Below, in pieces: positions 45,489 to 54,685 of a stretch of 64,000 nucleotides of DNA. The notes under the pieces were generated by a model, which was given only the letters and a program-made list of their open reading frames with translations, was not told the DNA's origin and made no database searches. This stretch comes from Hahella sp. HNIBRBA332 (GTDB taxonomy: Bacteria; Pseudomonadota; Gammaproteobacteria; Pseudomonadales; Oleiphilaceae), in contig NZ_CP132203.1 in NCBI RefSeq assembly GCF_030719035.1, forward strand, positions 6,780,501 to 6,844,500, written 5' to 3'. Numbering within the stretch: the stretch's first letter is position 1; every line of letters starts with the position of its first letter. The position numbers and the translations under genes were made by a program.

Positions 45489-46847
45489 ATGGCGAAGAAA
45501 CAGACCAGTTATGTCTGCACGGAATGTGGCGCGGATTACCGTAAATGGATGGGACAGTGCATTCAATGCGGCGCCTGGAATACGGTCAGTGAATTCCGTG
45601 AAAGCCGGGCGCCGGTCAAGAGCGCCGCACGCAGCGGTTTCACTGGGCAGCGGGCGCAAGTACAGTCTCTGGAAGAGGTCGAACTGGTCGATCTCCCTCG
45701 CACTTCCACTCTGAGTCCTGAGTTTGACCGTGTGCTCGGAGGCGGCATTGTTCCCGGATCGGTCGTGCTGATCGGCGGTCATCCTGGCGCCGGTAAAAGT
45801 ACGCTGCTGCTGCAGACGACCTGTCGTCTGGCGGAGCGCCACAAAATCCTCTATGTGACCGGGGAAGAGTCCATTCAACAAATCGCCATGCGCGCTCGCC
45901 GGCTGCAGCTGAATAGTCACGGCATGCAGGTGATGTCTGAGACGGATGTTGAAAGCGTCCTTGACACCGTGCGTGAGCAGCAGCCGAATATTCTCGTGAT
46001 CGATAGTATTCAGGTGATGCATATGGCGGAGCTGCAATCCGCGCCTGGCAGTGTGGCGCAGGTGCGCGAAGCTGCTGCGGCGCTTACCCGTTACGCCAAG
46101 CAGTCCGGCGTCGCCTTGTTAATTGTTGGTCATGTCACGAAAGACGGTTCTTTGGCGGGCCCCAAAGTGCTTGAGCATATGATCGACGCCTCCATCATGC
46201 TGGAGGGCAATGAAGACAGCCGTTTCCGGACGCTGCGCGCGATCAAGAATCGTTTTGGCGCGGTGAATGAACTCGGCGTTTTCGCCATGATGGAGACGGG
46301 GCTAAAGGACGTTAAAAACCCCAGCGCTATTTTTCTTAATCGCGAGGGACACACCGCGGCGGGCAGTGTTGTGACCGTCGCCTGGGAAGGCACCCGACCA
46401 TTGCTGGTGGAAATTCAGGCGCTGGTGGACCAAGGCTTCGGCGCGGCCCCCAGACGTTTGGCGATAGGCTCGGACCCCCAGCGTCTGGCTCTGCTATTGG
46501 CGGTCTTGCATCGTCATGGAGGCCTGCATGTTGGAGATCAGGACGTGTTCATCAATGTGGTGGGCGGCGTGAAAATTGCCGAAACCAGCGCGGACTTGGC
46601 GGTATTGATGGCGATTTCCTCAAGCTTCAAAGACCGAGCGGCTCCAAGCGATTGGGTGGTGTTTGGCGAAGTGGGTCTGTCGGGAGAAATTCGGCCCGTC
46701 AGCAGCGGTCAGGAGCGTATTGTCGAAGCGGCCAAACATGGCTTCACCAAGGCGATTGTTCCCAAGTCAAACGTACCCAAGAAAGCCCCTGAAGGCATGC
46801 AGGTGATTGGCGTATCCCGTCTGCAGGAGGCGTTGGAACTGCTGTAA
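45489..46847 (+). CDS. radA: DNA repair protein RadA
   Basis: RadA (Sms) is a DnaB-like, RecA-related ATPase that extends recombination branches. The 452-residue protein has an N-terminal zinc finger (CTECGADYRKWMGQCIQC), Walker A GGHPGAGKST, Walker B ILVIDSIQ, the RadA-specific KNRFG motif, and a C-terminal Lon-like domain (SGEIRPVS). It follows hemE by 32 bases and is convergent with the PilZ gene with only 10 bases between. Confidence 0.97.
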   Translation: MAKKQTSYVCTECGADYRKWMGQCIQCGAWNTVSEFRESRAPVKSAARSGFTGQRAQVQSLEEVELVDLPRTSTLSPEFDRVLGGGIVPGSVVLIGGHPGAGKSTLLLQTTCRLAERHKILYVTGEESIQQIAMRARRLQLNSHGMQVMSETDVESVLDTVREQQPNILVIDSIQVMHMAELQSAPGSVAQVREAAAALTRYAKQSGVALLIVGHVTKDGSLAGPKVLEHMIDASIMLEGNEDSRFRTLRAIKNRFGAVNELGVFAMMETGLKDVKNPSAIFLNREGHTAAGSVVTVAWEGTRPLLVEIQALVDQGFGAAPRRLAIGSDPQRLALLLAVLHRHGGLHVGDQDVFINVVGGVKIAETSADLAVLMAISSSFKDRAAPSDWVVFGEVGLSGEIRPVSSGQERIVEAAKHGFTKAIVPKSNVPKKAPEGMQVIGVSRLQEALELL

Positions 46848-46857
46848 CGCGAGGGCG

Positions 46858-47235
46858 TTACACGGTTTCAATCAGCGCGGCGAGTTCTCTTTCCAACAGA
46901 TCGGAACTCCCCAAGTTCAACTCCACCAAGCGTCTCAGGGTTGAGGCGCTATCCAGATCCATGTGTTCGCAGGAAAACCCCAGGTGGCCTTTTTCTGCGT
47001 GGCGCAAATGCCCATTGAAACTGATTAAATGCTCCGCTCCCAGATTGACGCGAAGCTCAAACGGGGCGTTGGCGTCAGCTTCGCCCCAGTCTGCAGGCTC
47101 ATGCACCAGTGCGCCGCGAAAAGAGATGTCCAATAACTGACTGATCCAGCTGCGGTGGCTTTGTTGAATGGTCACCTCCGCATCAAATGATATGCGCTGA
47201 AAGCGGCGGCGATCGGAAGAAGTCGTGGGCGACAT
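46858..47235 (-). CDS. PilZ domain protein
   Basis: This 125-residue single-domain PilZ protein is a predicted c-di-GMP effector. Both ligand motifs are present: the Arg-rich RRRFQR (RxxxR) near residues 9-14 and DISFRG (D/NxSxxG) near residue 36. It has no membrane segment. Its target is unknown. With the LapD-like receptor at the start of the window it is one of two visible c-di-GMP elements. It is not the PilZ pilus protein itself, which lacks these Arg residues. Confidence 0.88.
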   Translation of the reverse strand: MSPTTSSDRRRFQRISFDAEVTIQQSHRSWISQLLDISFRGALVHEPADWGEADANAPFELRVNLGAEHLISFNGHLRHAEKGHLGFSCEHMDLDSASTLRRLVELNLGSSDLLERELAALIETV

Positions 47236-47303
47236 AGTTTTTATTCCCTGTAGCGATACCTAAACTATAGTCGCTTCATGGGAGAACTTCACGTTGAGGG
47301 GAA

Positions 47304-47325
47304 GGACGGGGCGTTGACCCCGTCC
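47304..47325 (-). terminator. Hairpin after ettA
   Basis: GGACGGGG and CCCCGTCC form an 8-bp stem with a 6-base loop 15 bases past the ettA stop. On the minus strand it is followed by TTCCCCTC, so the T-tract is weak. Confidence 0.5.
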
Positions 47326-47339
47326 AGTAAGAAAGGCTA

Positions 47340-49001
47340 TCAGGCCAGACGCTTGTATTTCATGCGCTGAGGCACGGCGGCGCTTTCGCCGACGCGTTTC
47401 TTGTAGTCTTCGTCGTATTCGGAGAAGTTGCCTTCGAACCAAACCACTTCACTGTCGCCTTCGAAAGCCAGAATGTGGGTGGCGATACGATCAAGGAACC
47501 AGCGATCGTGCGAGATGACGATGGCGCAACCTGGGAACGCCAGCAAGGCTTCCTCTAGCGCTCGTAAGGTCTCAACGTCCAAATCGTTGGTCGGTTCGTC
47601 CAGCAGCAACACGTTGCCGCCCTGTTTCAACAGCTTGGCCAGGAATAAGCGGTTGCGTTCACCGCCAGACAACTCCTTGACCCGTTTTTGCTGCTCGCCG
47701 CCCCGGAAATTGAAGCGGGACAGGTAGGCGCGGGATGGAGTGCGGTAAGAGCCGACTTCAATCATATCCTGACCGTCGCTGACTTCTTCCCATACTGTCT
47801 TGCTGTCGTCCAGCTCGCGCATTTGTCCTACATAGGAAAGCTGTACTGTGTCGCCAAGACGAATCGCGCCAGACTCTGGTTGCTCCATGCCTGCGATCAG
47901 CTTGAACAACGTGGATTTACCCGCTCCGTTGCCGCCGATGACGCCAACAATGCTGCCTGGGGGCACATTGAAGCTGAGGTTGTCGAACAGCAGCTTGTCG
48001 CCAAAGCGTTTCTTGACGTCATTCACTTCAATGACGATATCCCCCAAACGTGGTCCGGGCGGAATGTAGATCTCGTTGGTTTCGTTGCGGGACTGGAAGT
48101 CCTGAGAGGACAGCTCTTCAAAGCGGGCCAGACGTGCTTTGCTCTTGGCGTGACGGCCTTTTGGATTGCTGCGCACCCACTCCAGCTCCGACTTGATGGT
48201 TTTCTGGCGGGCGGCCTCAGTTCTTTCTTCCTGTTCAAGGCGTTTTTCCTTGGCTTCCAGCCACTGGCTGTAGTTGCCTTCGAAAGGAATGCCGCGGCCT
48301 CGGTCAAGCTCTAGTATCCAGCCGGCGACATTGTCGAGGAAGTAACGGTCGTGGGTAATCGCCACGACGGTGCCAGGATATTCATGCAGGAAGCGCTCCA
48401 GCCAGGCGACGCTTTCTGCGTCCAGATGGTTGGTAGGTTCGTCCAACAGCAGCATGTCCGGTTTGGAAAGCAGCAGTTTACACAGGGCGACGCGGCGGCG
48501 TTCGCCTCCGGAAAGAGTGCTTACCTTGGCGTCCCAGGGCGGAAGACGCAGCGCATCGGCGGCGACTTCCAGCGTTCGCTCAAGGTTATGCCCGTCAGTG
48601 GTCTGTAACAGCGCTTCCAGCTTGGCCTGCTCTGCGGCCAGGGCGTCGAAGTCGGCGTCAGGCTCTGCATAGGCTGCGTATACCTCATCCAGACGCGTCA
48701 TGGCGTTTTTAATTTCTGCTACGGCTTCTTCGACGTTGCCGCGGACATCTTTGCTCTCGTCCAGCTGTGGTTCCTGTGGCAGGTAGCCGACATTAATGCC
48801 GGGTTGCGGACGGGCTTCGCCGATAATGTCGGTATCCACGCCCGCCATAATGCGCAATAAAGTGGACTTACCTGAGCCGTTCAGACCCAGAACGCCGATT
48901 TTGGCGCCCGGGAAGAAGCTGAGAGAGATGTCCTTAAGAATTTCTCGCTTCGGGGGGACCACTTTGCCCACCCGATTCATGGTGTACACGTACTGTGCCA
49001 T
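47340..49001 (-). CDS. ettA: Energy-dependent translational throttle protein EttA (ABC-F)
   Basis: EttA is a ribosome-associated ABC-F ATPase that gates the first peptide bond according to energy state. The 553-residue protein starts MAQYVYTMNRVGK; the upstream in-frame extension is unlike the family. Both ABC modules are present: Walker A GLNGSGKST with signature LSGGERRRV, and GGNGAGKST with LSGGERNRL. The linker between the two modules contains the arm region. An AGG lies about 11 bases before the start. It is divergent from glyA. Confidence 0.95.
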   Translation of the reverse strand: MAQYVYTMNRVGKVVPPKREILKDISLSFFPGAKIGVLGLNGSGKSTLLRIMAGVDTDIIGEARPQPGINVGYLPQEPQLDESKDVRGNVEEAVAEIKNAMTRLDEVYAAYAEPDADFDALAAEQAKLEALLQTTDGHNLERTLEVAADALRLPPWDAKVSTLSGGERRRVALCKLLLSKPDMLLLDEPTNHLDAESVAWLERFLHEYPGTVVAITHDRYFLDNVAGWILELDRGRGIPFEGNYSQWLEAKEKRLEQEERTEAARQKTIKSELEWVRSNPKGRHAKSKARLARFEELSSQDFQSRNETNEIYIPPGPRLGDIVIEVNDVKKRFGDKLLFDNLSFNVPPGSIVGVIGGNGAGKSTLFKLIAGMEQPESGAIRLGDTVQLSYVGQMRELDDSKTVWEEVSDGQDMIEVGSYRTPSRAYLSRFNFRGGEQQKRVKELSGGERNRLFLAKLLKQGGNVLLLDEPTNDLDVETLRALEEALLAFPGCAIVISHDRWFLDRIATHILAFEGDSEVVWFEGNFSEYDEDYKKRVGESAAVPQRMKYKRLA

Positions 49002-49388
49002 GAGATTGAAACCTATATCTTTGATTTGATAATGAAAACGAAAGCGTTCGCCCGCGTTAAGCTGTTTATGGAAATAATTCTGAGACTCCATCTGTCCTAA
49101 CGAGTGACGGCTGGAAACTGCGCGGGCCTGTCTGGACATTGGCGTAAAGTCCGGCCGCAAGCGTCTGGGCGAATGGAATGGTACTGTGAATGGCCGTTTA
49201 AGTTAGCTGAAATCGTCGTCTTTGGCAAACGGGGGGCGGTTTTACGGGAGCTTTGAGCCGCCTTCTCCGACACGCAGTAAAATGGGGTGAAGAGCAGGGG
49301 ATAATCGATTAAAATAGCGGCTTTTCTCACCGCCGTACGCTGACTTCACGAAACTACGGTACTCACTTCCTAGAGATAGAGGCGACAG
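49002..49388. other. ettA-glyA divergent intergenic region
   Basis: 387 bases hold no credible gene. They must include the promoters of ettA and glyA. A TAAAAT box at 49310-49315 may be a glyA -10 but lacks a good -35. A GGCGG/CCGCC pair (49235-49239, 49258-49262) can form a hairpin. I see no glycine or SAM riboswitch. Confidence 0.45.
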
Positions 49389-50645
49389 ATGTTTACGCGT
49401 GACATGACCATTGCAAGTTTTGATCCTGATCTTTGGAACGCCATGCAAGGTGAAACCCAGCGTCAGGAAGAGCACATAGAACTGATTGCATCTGAAAACT
49501 ACACCAGTCCACGCGTTATGGAAGCCCAGGGCTCCGCGCTTACCAACAAGTATGCGGAAGGTTATCCCAACAAGCGCTATTACGGCGGTTGTGAATATGT
49601 CGACGTGGTTGAGCAACTGGCTATCGACCGCGCAAAAGAGCTATTCGGCGCAGATTACGCCAACGTGCAGCCTCACTCCGGCTCTCAGGCGAACGCAGCG
49701 GTATACATGGCCCTGTGTAAACCTGGCGATGTGATTCTCGGTATGAGCCTGGCTCACGGAGGTCACCTGACTCACGGCGCTTCCGTCAGCTTTTCTGGTC
49801 GTATCTACAAAGCGGTGCAGTACGGCTTGAATCCCGAAACCGGTGAGATTGATTACGAAGAAGTCGCCAAGTTGGCGCGTGAGAACAAACCTAAGATGAT
49901 CGTGGCGGGCTTTTCCGCGTACTCCCGAGTCATCGATTGGGAACGCTTCCGCGCCATCGCTGATGAAGTCGGCGCATATCTGTTTGTCGACATGGCCCAC
50001 ATCGCTGGTTTGGTGGCGGCGGGCGTATATCCCAGCCCTGTGCAGATCGCCGACGTTACGACGACCACGACCCACAAAACACTGGGTGGTCCTCGCGGAG
50101 GTCTGATTCTCGCCAAAGCCAACGAAGAGTTGGAAAAGAAGCTGAACTTCGCTGTCTTCCCGGAAAGCCAGGGCGGACCCTTGATGCACGTTATCGCCGC
50201 TAAGGCGGTGTGCTTCAAAGAAGCGATGACGGACGAATTCAAGCAATACCAGGCGCAAGTAGTTAAAAATGCCCGGGTTATGGCGGAAACCTTTATCCAG
50301 CGCGGTTTTGATATTGTCTCCGGCGGTACTGACGACCATTTGTTCCTGGTTGATCTGATCAAGAAAGACATCACCGGAAAAGACGCTGACGCAGCATTGG
50401 GGCGCGCCAATATTACGGTGAACAAAAACGCGGTGCCTAACGATCCTCGCTCTCCCTTCGTCACCAGCGGCTTGCGCATCGGTACTCCGGCCATTACGCG
50501 CCGTGGTATGGGTGAAGTGGAAGCCAAAGAGCTGACAGGATGGATCTGCGACGTCCTGGACGATATCGAAAACGAAGAGACCATCCAACGGGTTAAGCAG
50601 CAAGTGCTGGAGCTGTGCAAAAAGTTCCCGGTATACAAAGGATAA
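49389..50645 (+). CDS. glyA: Serine hydroxymethyltransferase
   Basis: GlyA interconverts serine and glycine and charges THF with a one-carbon unit. The 418-residue protein has the PLP Lys in TTTTHKTLGGPRGG, substrate residues in SGSQANAAVY and the GLRIGTPA block near the C-terminus. The start MFTRDMTIA follows GAGGCGACAG; a Met six codons later is possible. It is followed by a terminator and then the nrdR-rib operon. Confidence 0.97.
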   Translation: MFTRDMTIASFDPDLWNAMQGETQRQEEHIELIASENYTSPRVMEAQGSALTNKYAEGYPNKRYYGGCEYVDVVEQLAIDRAKELFGADYANVQPHSGSQANAAVYMALCKPGDVILGMSLAHGGHLTHGASVSFSGRIYKAVQYGLNPETGEIDYEEVAKLARENKPKMIVAGFSAYSRVIDWERFRAIADEVGAYLFVDMAHIAGLVAAGVYPSPVQIADVTTTTTHKTLGGPRGGLILAKANEELEKKLNFAVFPESQGGPLMHVIAAKAVCFKEAMTDEFKQYQAQVVKNARVMAETFIQRGFDIVSGGTDDHLFLVDLIKKDITGKDADAALGRANITVNKNAVPNDPRSPFVTSGLRIGTPAITRRGMGEVEAKELTGWICDVLDDIENEETIQRVKQQVLELCKKFPVYKG

Positions 50646-50652
50646 ATAAAGC

Positions 50653-50678
50653 GCTCCCCGCGGGGAGCTTTTGCTTTT
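50653..50678 (+). terminator. glyA terminator
   Basis: GCTCCCC-GC-GGGGAGC, in practice a CGCG-closed hairpin, followed by TTTTGCTTTT, lies 7 bases past the glyA stop. Confidence 0.8.
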
Positions 50679-50702
50679 CTGGACACAGGAATTTGGTGAT
50701 TT

Positions 50703-51212
50703 ATGCATTGCCCGTTTTGCAGCGCTGCGGACACAAAGGTTATTGATTCCCGCTTGGTCGCCGATGGCAGCCAAGTGCGGCGTCGCCGCGAGTGCGTCTC
50801 TTGCTCCGAACGCTTTACTACCTACGAAGCAGCGGAGTTGGTGATGCCCAGAGTCGTGAAACAAGACGGCACCCGCGAACCTTTCGACGAAGACAAGCTG
50901 CGGGCGGGCTTCCTGAAGGCATTGGAGAAGCGACCGGTGAGCATGGAGGAAATCGAAGCGGCTGTGGACCGTATTAAGTTTCGTCTGCGTGCAACCGGGG
51001 AGCGGGAACTGAACTCCAGAGTCATTGGGGAAGAGGTTATGGCGGAGCTGCGTGAACTGGATCAGGTCGCTTTCGTCCGTTTCGCTTCGGTTTATCGCCG
51101 GTTCCAGGACCTGGATGAGTTTCGCGCTGAGATTGACAAACTCTCTCGGGATGCGGCCACGCCCCTGATGTCGGAAAAAGCGTCCAATAAAGACGACGTC
51201 CCTTCTAAATAA
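50703..51212 (+). CDS. nrdR: Transcriptional repressor NrdR
   Basis: NrdR is the nucleotide-sensing repressor of ribonucleotide reductase genes. The 169-residue protein has an N-terminal zinc ribbon (CPFC and CVSC) with the RRRREC basic stretch for DNA binding, and an ATP-cone domain (VVKQDGTREPFDEDKL). Its stop overlaps the ribD ATG by one base (TAATG), the usual nrdR-ribD coupling. No NrdR box was searched for beyond this window. Confidence 0.97.
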   Translation: MHCPFCSAADTKVIDSRLVADGSQVRRRRECVSCSERFTTYEAAELVMPRVVKQDGTREPFDEDKLRAGFLKALEKRPVSMEEIEAAVDRIKFRLRATGERELNSRVIGEEVMAELRELDQVAFVRFASVYRRFQDLDEFRAEIDKLSRDAATPLMSEKASNKDDVPSK

Positions 51213-52330
51213 TGGCTATTTCCACACAAGATTATTCATTCATGGCGCGCGCGCTGCGATTGGCGGAGCGTGGCTTATATACCACAGACCCCAATCCCAG
51301 AGTGGGCTGTGTCTTGGTGAAAAATGGCGAGATTGTCGGCGAAGGTTGGCATGAACGCGCTGGTGAGGGGCACGCGGAGGTCAATGCGTTGCGTGCAGCA
51401 GGCGACTCTGCAAGAGGCTCCGACTGTTATGTCACGCTGGAGCCATGCAGTCACTTCGGGCGCACGCCGCCTTGCGCTGAAGCGCTGGTTAAGGCCGGCG
51501 TGGGTCGAGTCGTCGCGGCGATGGAAGATCCTAATCCCAACGTTGCCGGCAGAGGTCTGGCGCTACTGCGAAATGCTGGTATTGAAGCCCATGCCGGATG
51601 TATGGCGGCGGAAGCGGATGAGCTTAATATTGGCTTTTTTCAGCGTATGCGTACAGGTCGTCCCTGGGTGCGGGTAAAAGTCGCAAGCAGTTTGGATGGA
51701 AAGTCGGCGTTACATAATGGCGTCAGCAAATGGATTACTGGCGGTGCGGCGAGAGAGGACGTGCAAAAATTGCGCGCACGCAGCTCCGCTGTCATTACGG
51801 GTATCGGCACAGTTATCGCGGATGATCCCTCGCTGAATGTCCGAAGTCAGGAGTTGGAACGGATCTGTAACGGTAAGCTGAGGCAGCCTTTGCGCGTGGT
51901 ATTGGACTCCCAATTGCGGTTTCCTGCCGATAGCAACATGCTCAAACTACCAGGCAAAATATTACTGGTTACGTGCTCTGACGTTCCTGAAAGTTGGCTT
52001 GCGCAACGACAGAACAGCGAGGCCGACTTTGAGGTGCTGAAACTCACTGGCGAGAATGGGCGGATTGACCTTACAGCTTTGCTTTCCGCTTTAGCGTCCA
52101 GAGAGTGCAATGAAGTCCTGGTTGAAGCGGGCGCTAATTTAGCGGGCGCCTTTGTCGCACAAGGGCTTGCAGATGAGATCTGGACTTATATTGCTCCCAA
52201 GTTAATGGGAGAAGGGCGTCCGGCATTCGTCTTGCCGTGTTTCGATCAAATGGATCAGGTTTTATCTTTGAAGTTAAACGAAGTCCGTCAGGTCGGCGAC
52301 GATGTGCGCATGATCTGGAGGAAGGGGTGA
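51212..52330 (+). CDS. ribD: Bifunctional riboflavin deaminase/reductase RibD
   Basis: RibD deaminates and then reduces the pyrimidine intermediate of riboflavin synthesis. The 372-residue protein has the zinc deaminase motif HAE and PCSHFGRTPPC in the first half, and the NADPH-dependent reductase in the second (KVASSLDGKSA, VITGIGTVIADDP, LVEAGANLAGAF). It is coupled to nrdR and followed one base later by ribE. Confidence 0.97.
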   Translation: MAISTQDYSFMARALRLAERGLYTTDPNPRVGCVLVKNGEIVGEGWHERAGEGHAEVNALRAAGDSARGSDCYVTLEPCSHFGRTPPCAEALVKAGVGRVVAAMEDPNPNVAGRGLALLRNAGIEAHAGCMAAEADELNIGFFQRMRTGRPWVRVKVASSLDGKSALHNGVSKWITGGAAREDVQKLRARSSAVITGIGTVIADDPSLNVRSQELERICNGKLRQPLRVVLDSQLRFPADSNMLKLPGKILLVTCSDVPESWLAQRQNSEADFEVLKLTGENGRIDLTALLSALASRECNEVLVEAGANLAGAFVAQGLADEIWTYIAPKLMGEGRPAFVLPCFDQMDQVLSLKLNEVRQVGDDVRMIWRKG

Positions 52331-52331
52331 C

Positions 52332-53000
52332 ATGTTTACCGGGCTGGTAGAAGAAGTCGGCGTAGTGAACGCCATCCATCAACAGAGCGGCGATTGGGTG
52401 CTGGAAATCGGAGCCACTGGAAGTTTCATGGAGGATGTCCGCTTGGGCGATAGCATCGCCGTAAACGGAGTGTGTCTGACGGTGACGTCAATGAGCGGAA
52501 AAGGCTTCCGCGCAGATGTGTCCCGGGAAACATCTGCGCATACGTCTATTGCTGTGTGGCGCGCAGGCGTAAAGGTGAATCTGGAAAAAGCCATGCAATT
52601 GAATGCGCGTTTAGGCGGTCATCTGGTGTCTGGACATGTAGATGGCGTCGGTGAGCTGATTTCAAAACAGGAAGATGCACGCTCCCTGCGCCTGGCGATT
52701 CGAGCGCCGAAGGAGTTGCTACGCTATATCGCCGCCAAGGGCTCTATTACTGTCGATGGCGTTAGCCTGACTGTTAATGATGTCGCGGGGTCTGAGATGA
52801 GCCTGAACATTGTGCCCCACACTGCGCATGCGACAACGCTAGGGGGGCTGAAGGCCGGGAGTCAGGTGCATTTGGAGGTGGATCTCCTGGCCCGCTATAC
52901 CGAACGACTACTGTTTTGCGCTTCCGCTGAAAAGGGCGACGCGAAGACGTCTACAATAAGTAAAGAATTTCTGGCGCAACACGGCTTTTATAAGTCATAA
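52332..53000 (+). CDS. ribE: Riboflavin synthase alpha subunit
   Basis: This enzyme (also called RibC) dismutates two lumazines to riboflavin. The 222-residue protein begins MFTGLVEEVGVV, the invariant start, and contains two lumazine-binding repeats (GDSIAVNGVCLTV and GSITVDGVSLTVND). The length is slightly above the usual 205-215, with a short extra C-terminal tail. It directly follows ribD. Confidence 0.96.
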   Translation: MFTGLVEEVGVVNAIHQQSGDWVLEIGATGSFMEDVRLGDSIAVNGVCLTVTSMSGKGFRADVSRETSAHTSIAVWRAGVKVNLEKAMQLNARLGGHLVSGHVDGVGELISKQEDARSLRLAIRAPKELLRYIAAKGSITVDGVSLTVNDVAGSEMSLNIVPHTAHATTLGGLKAGSQVHLEVDLLARYTERLLFCASAEKGDAKTSTISKEFLAQHGFYKS

Positions 53001-53051
53001 AAGTTGCATGCGCTGAATGCAGGTGTGAGTACGATATTTGAGGCTGAGAGT

Positions 53052-54188
53052 ATGCAGCTTAACAGCGTAGAAGAACTGATTCAGGACATCCGTCAAGGCA
53101 AAATGGTTATTTTGATGGATGATGAGGATCGCGAAAACGAAGGCGATCTTATTATGGCTGCGGAGATGGTGCGCCCGGAAGACATCAACTTCATGGCGAA
53201 ACACGCCCGGGGCTTGATATGTCTCCCCATGACCCGGGAGCGTTGCCAGTATCTCGGCTTGAATCCTATGGTGAACGCCAATAATGCGCAATTCGCTACT
53301 GCGTTTACTGTTTCCATTGAGGCGGCGGAGGGCGTTACTACCGGAATTTCCGCTGCAGATCGCGCGCATACCATTCGTGTCGCGGTAGGGCGTAATGCCA
53401 AACCAACGGACTTGGTGCAGCCAGGCCATATCTTCCCCCTCACTGCCCAGCCTGGTGGGGTGCTGAGTCGCGCGGGACATACTGAAGCGGGCTGTGATTT
53501 GGCGCGTTTGGCAGGATGCGAGCCGGCAGCGGTGATCGTCGAGATCATGAATGAAGACGGCACTATGGCGCGCCGCCCGGAATTGGAGGCGTTCGCTCGC
53601 GAGCACGGCCTCAAAATCGGCACGATCGCCGATCTGATACATTATCGCGCCACAACAGAGCAGACCATTGAGCGCCTGGAGGAAAATGAGCTACCGACAG
53701 AGTATGGCTCTTTCAAGTTGGTCACGTACAAAGACACGATTCAGGAAAATATACATTTGGCGCTGGTGATGGGTGAGCCGAGCCCTGACAAGCCCGTGCT
53801 GGTTCGGGTTCACTTCGCCGATGTATTAAAAGATTTATTTGGCGCCATACGCCCCGGTTCTGAGAGCTGGCCTATTGGCAAAGCACTGGCGAAGGTGGCT
53901 GAAGAAGGCGAGGGCGTGGTAATTCTGCTGGACAGTGAAAGTGGCGAACAGGATATCAGCGAAAGAGTCCATGATTTCTTTAAGCCCAAGAAAAAGCGGT
54001 CGGGCAATGTGTCTCCGGTTTCCGGAGCGTATCTGACTATTGGTACGGGATCCCAGATATTAAGGGACCTCGGCGTCGGTAAAATGCGCGTCATGAGCGC
54101 GCCGATGAAGTTTAGCGCGTTGTCCGGCTTTGACCTTGAAGTTGTGGAATATGTTCCCTTTTGTGGCGAAGCCGTGTCAGCGAATTAA
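53052..54188 (+). CDS. ribBA: 3,4-DHBP synthase with degenerate GTP cyclohydrolase II domain (RibBX type)
   Basis: The N-terminal half (to about residue 210) is a full 3,4-dihydroxy-2-butanone-4-phosphate synthase with DDEDRENEGDL and HTEAGCDLARLAG. The C-terminal half resembles GTP cyclohydrolase II but lacks its three zinc Cys and catalytic Arg/Tyr region, so only the first reaction is expected. Such RibBX proteins are known in gammaproteobacteria, with a separate ribA elsewhere. I chose the ATG giving MQLNSVEELIQDIRQGK; an upstream TTG in frame is less likely. Length is 378 residues. Confidence 0.93.
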   Translation: MQLNSVEELIQDIRQGKMVILMDDEDRENEGDLIMAAEMVRPEDINFMAKHARGLICLPMTRERCQYLGLNPMVNANNAQFATAFTVSIEAAEGVTTGISAADRAHTIRVAVGRNAKPTDLVQPGHIFPLTAQPGGVLSRAGHTEAGCDLARLAGCEPAAVIVEIMNEDGTMARRPELEAFAREHGLKIGTIADLIHYRATTEQTIERLEENELPTEYGSFKLVTYKDTIQENIHLALVMGEPSPDKPVLVRVHFADVLKDLFGAIRPGSESWPIGKALAKVAEEGEGVVILLDSESGEQDISERVHDFFKPKKKRSGNVSPVSGAYLTIGTGSQILRDLGVGKMRVMSAPMKFSALSGFDLEVVEYVPFCGEAVSAN

Positions 54189-54208
54189 GTTAAGTTTGGA
54201 GAGAAGAT

Positions 54209-54685
54209 ATGACGGTCAAGGTGGTAGAAGGCGATTTCTTGCAAGGGGCGTCCGCGAAGTACGCCATAGTTGTAGGGAGATTTAACAGCTTTGTAGTGGA
54301 AAGTTTGCTGGAAGGCGCGCTGGACGCTTTGCGTCGTCATGGCGTTGCGGAAAGTCAAATCACGGTATACAGAGCGCCAGGGGCCTTCGAAATTCCTTTG
54401 CTGGCCCAGCAAGTCGTTGTGCGCACCAAACCGGATGCGGTGATTGCTTTAGGTGCGGTGATCCGTGGTGGTACGCCTCATTTTGAGTATGTCGCAGGCG
54501 AGTGCGCCAAAGGACTTGGTCAGGTCTCCTTGCAGGCGGGCATCCCTGTCGCATTCGGCGTCCTGACTGTAGATAGCATTGAGCAAGCCATTGAGCGGTC
54601 AGGCACCAAGGCCGGCAACAAAGGAGCGGAAGCCGCTCTGTCAGCGTTGGAAATGGTCGGACTATTACAGCAGGTGGGTGAATAA
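54209..54685 (+). CDS. ribH: 6,7-dimethyl-8-ribityllumazine synthase
   Basis: RibH condenses the RibD product with DHBP to lumazine and assembles as an icosahedral or decameric shell. The 158-residue protein shows VVGRFNSFVVESLLEGA, PGAFEIPLL, GAVIRGGTPHFEYV with the catalytic His, and the C-terminal AGNKGAEAA. GGAGAGAAG precedes the start. It is coupled to nusB, which begins one base after its stop. Confidence 0.97.
   Translation: MTVKVVEGDFLQGASAKYAIVVGRFNSFVVESLLEGALDALRRHGVAESQITVYRAPGAFEIPLLAQQVVVRTKPDAVIALGAVIRGGTPHFEYVAGECAKGLGQVSLQAGIPVAFGVLTVDSIEQAIERSGTKAGNKGAEAALSALEMVGLLQQVGE

Noticed and set aside
49097..49330. Small reading frame on the minus strand in the ettA-glyA gap
   Set aside because: No ribosome site, no recognisable composition, and it spans the likely glyA promoter area.
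49641..50864. Long reading frame on the minus strand across glyA and nrdR
   Set aside because: It is the antisense shadow of two well-conserved genes and has no family resemblance.
53001..53051. FMN riboswitch before ribBA
   Set aside because: Only about 50 bases separate ribE and ribBA and none of the conserved FMN aptamer segments is present.
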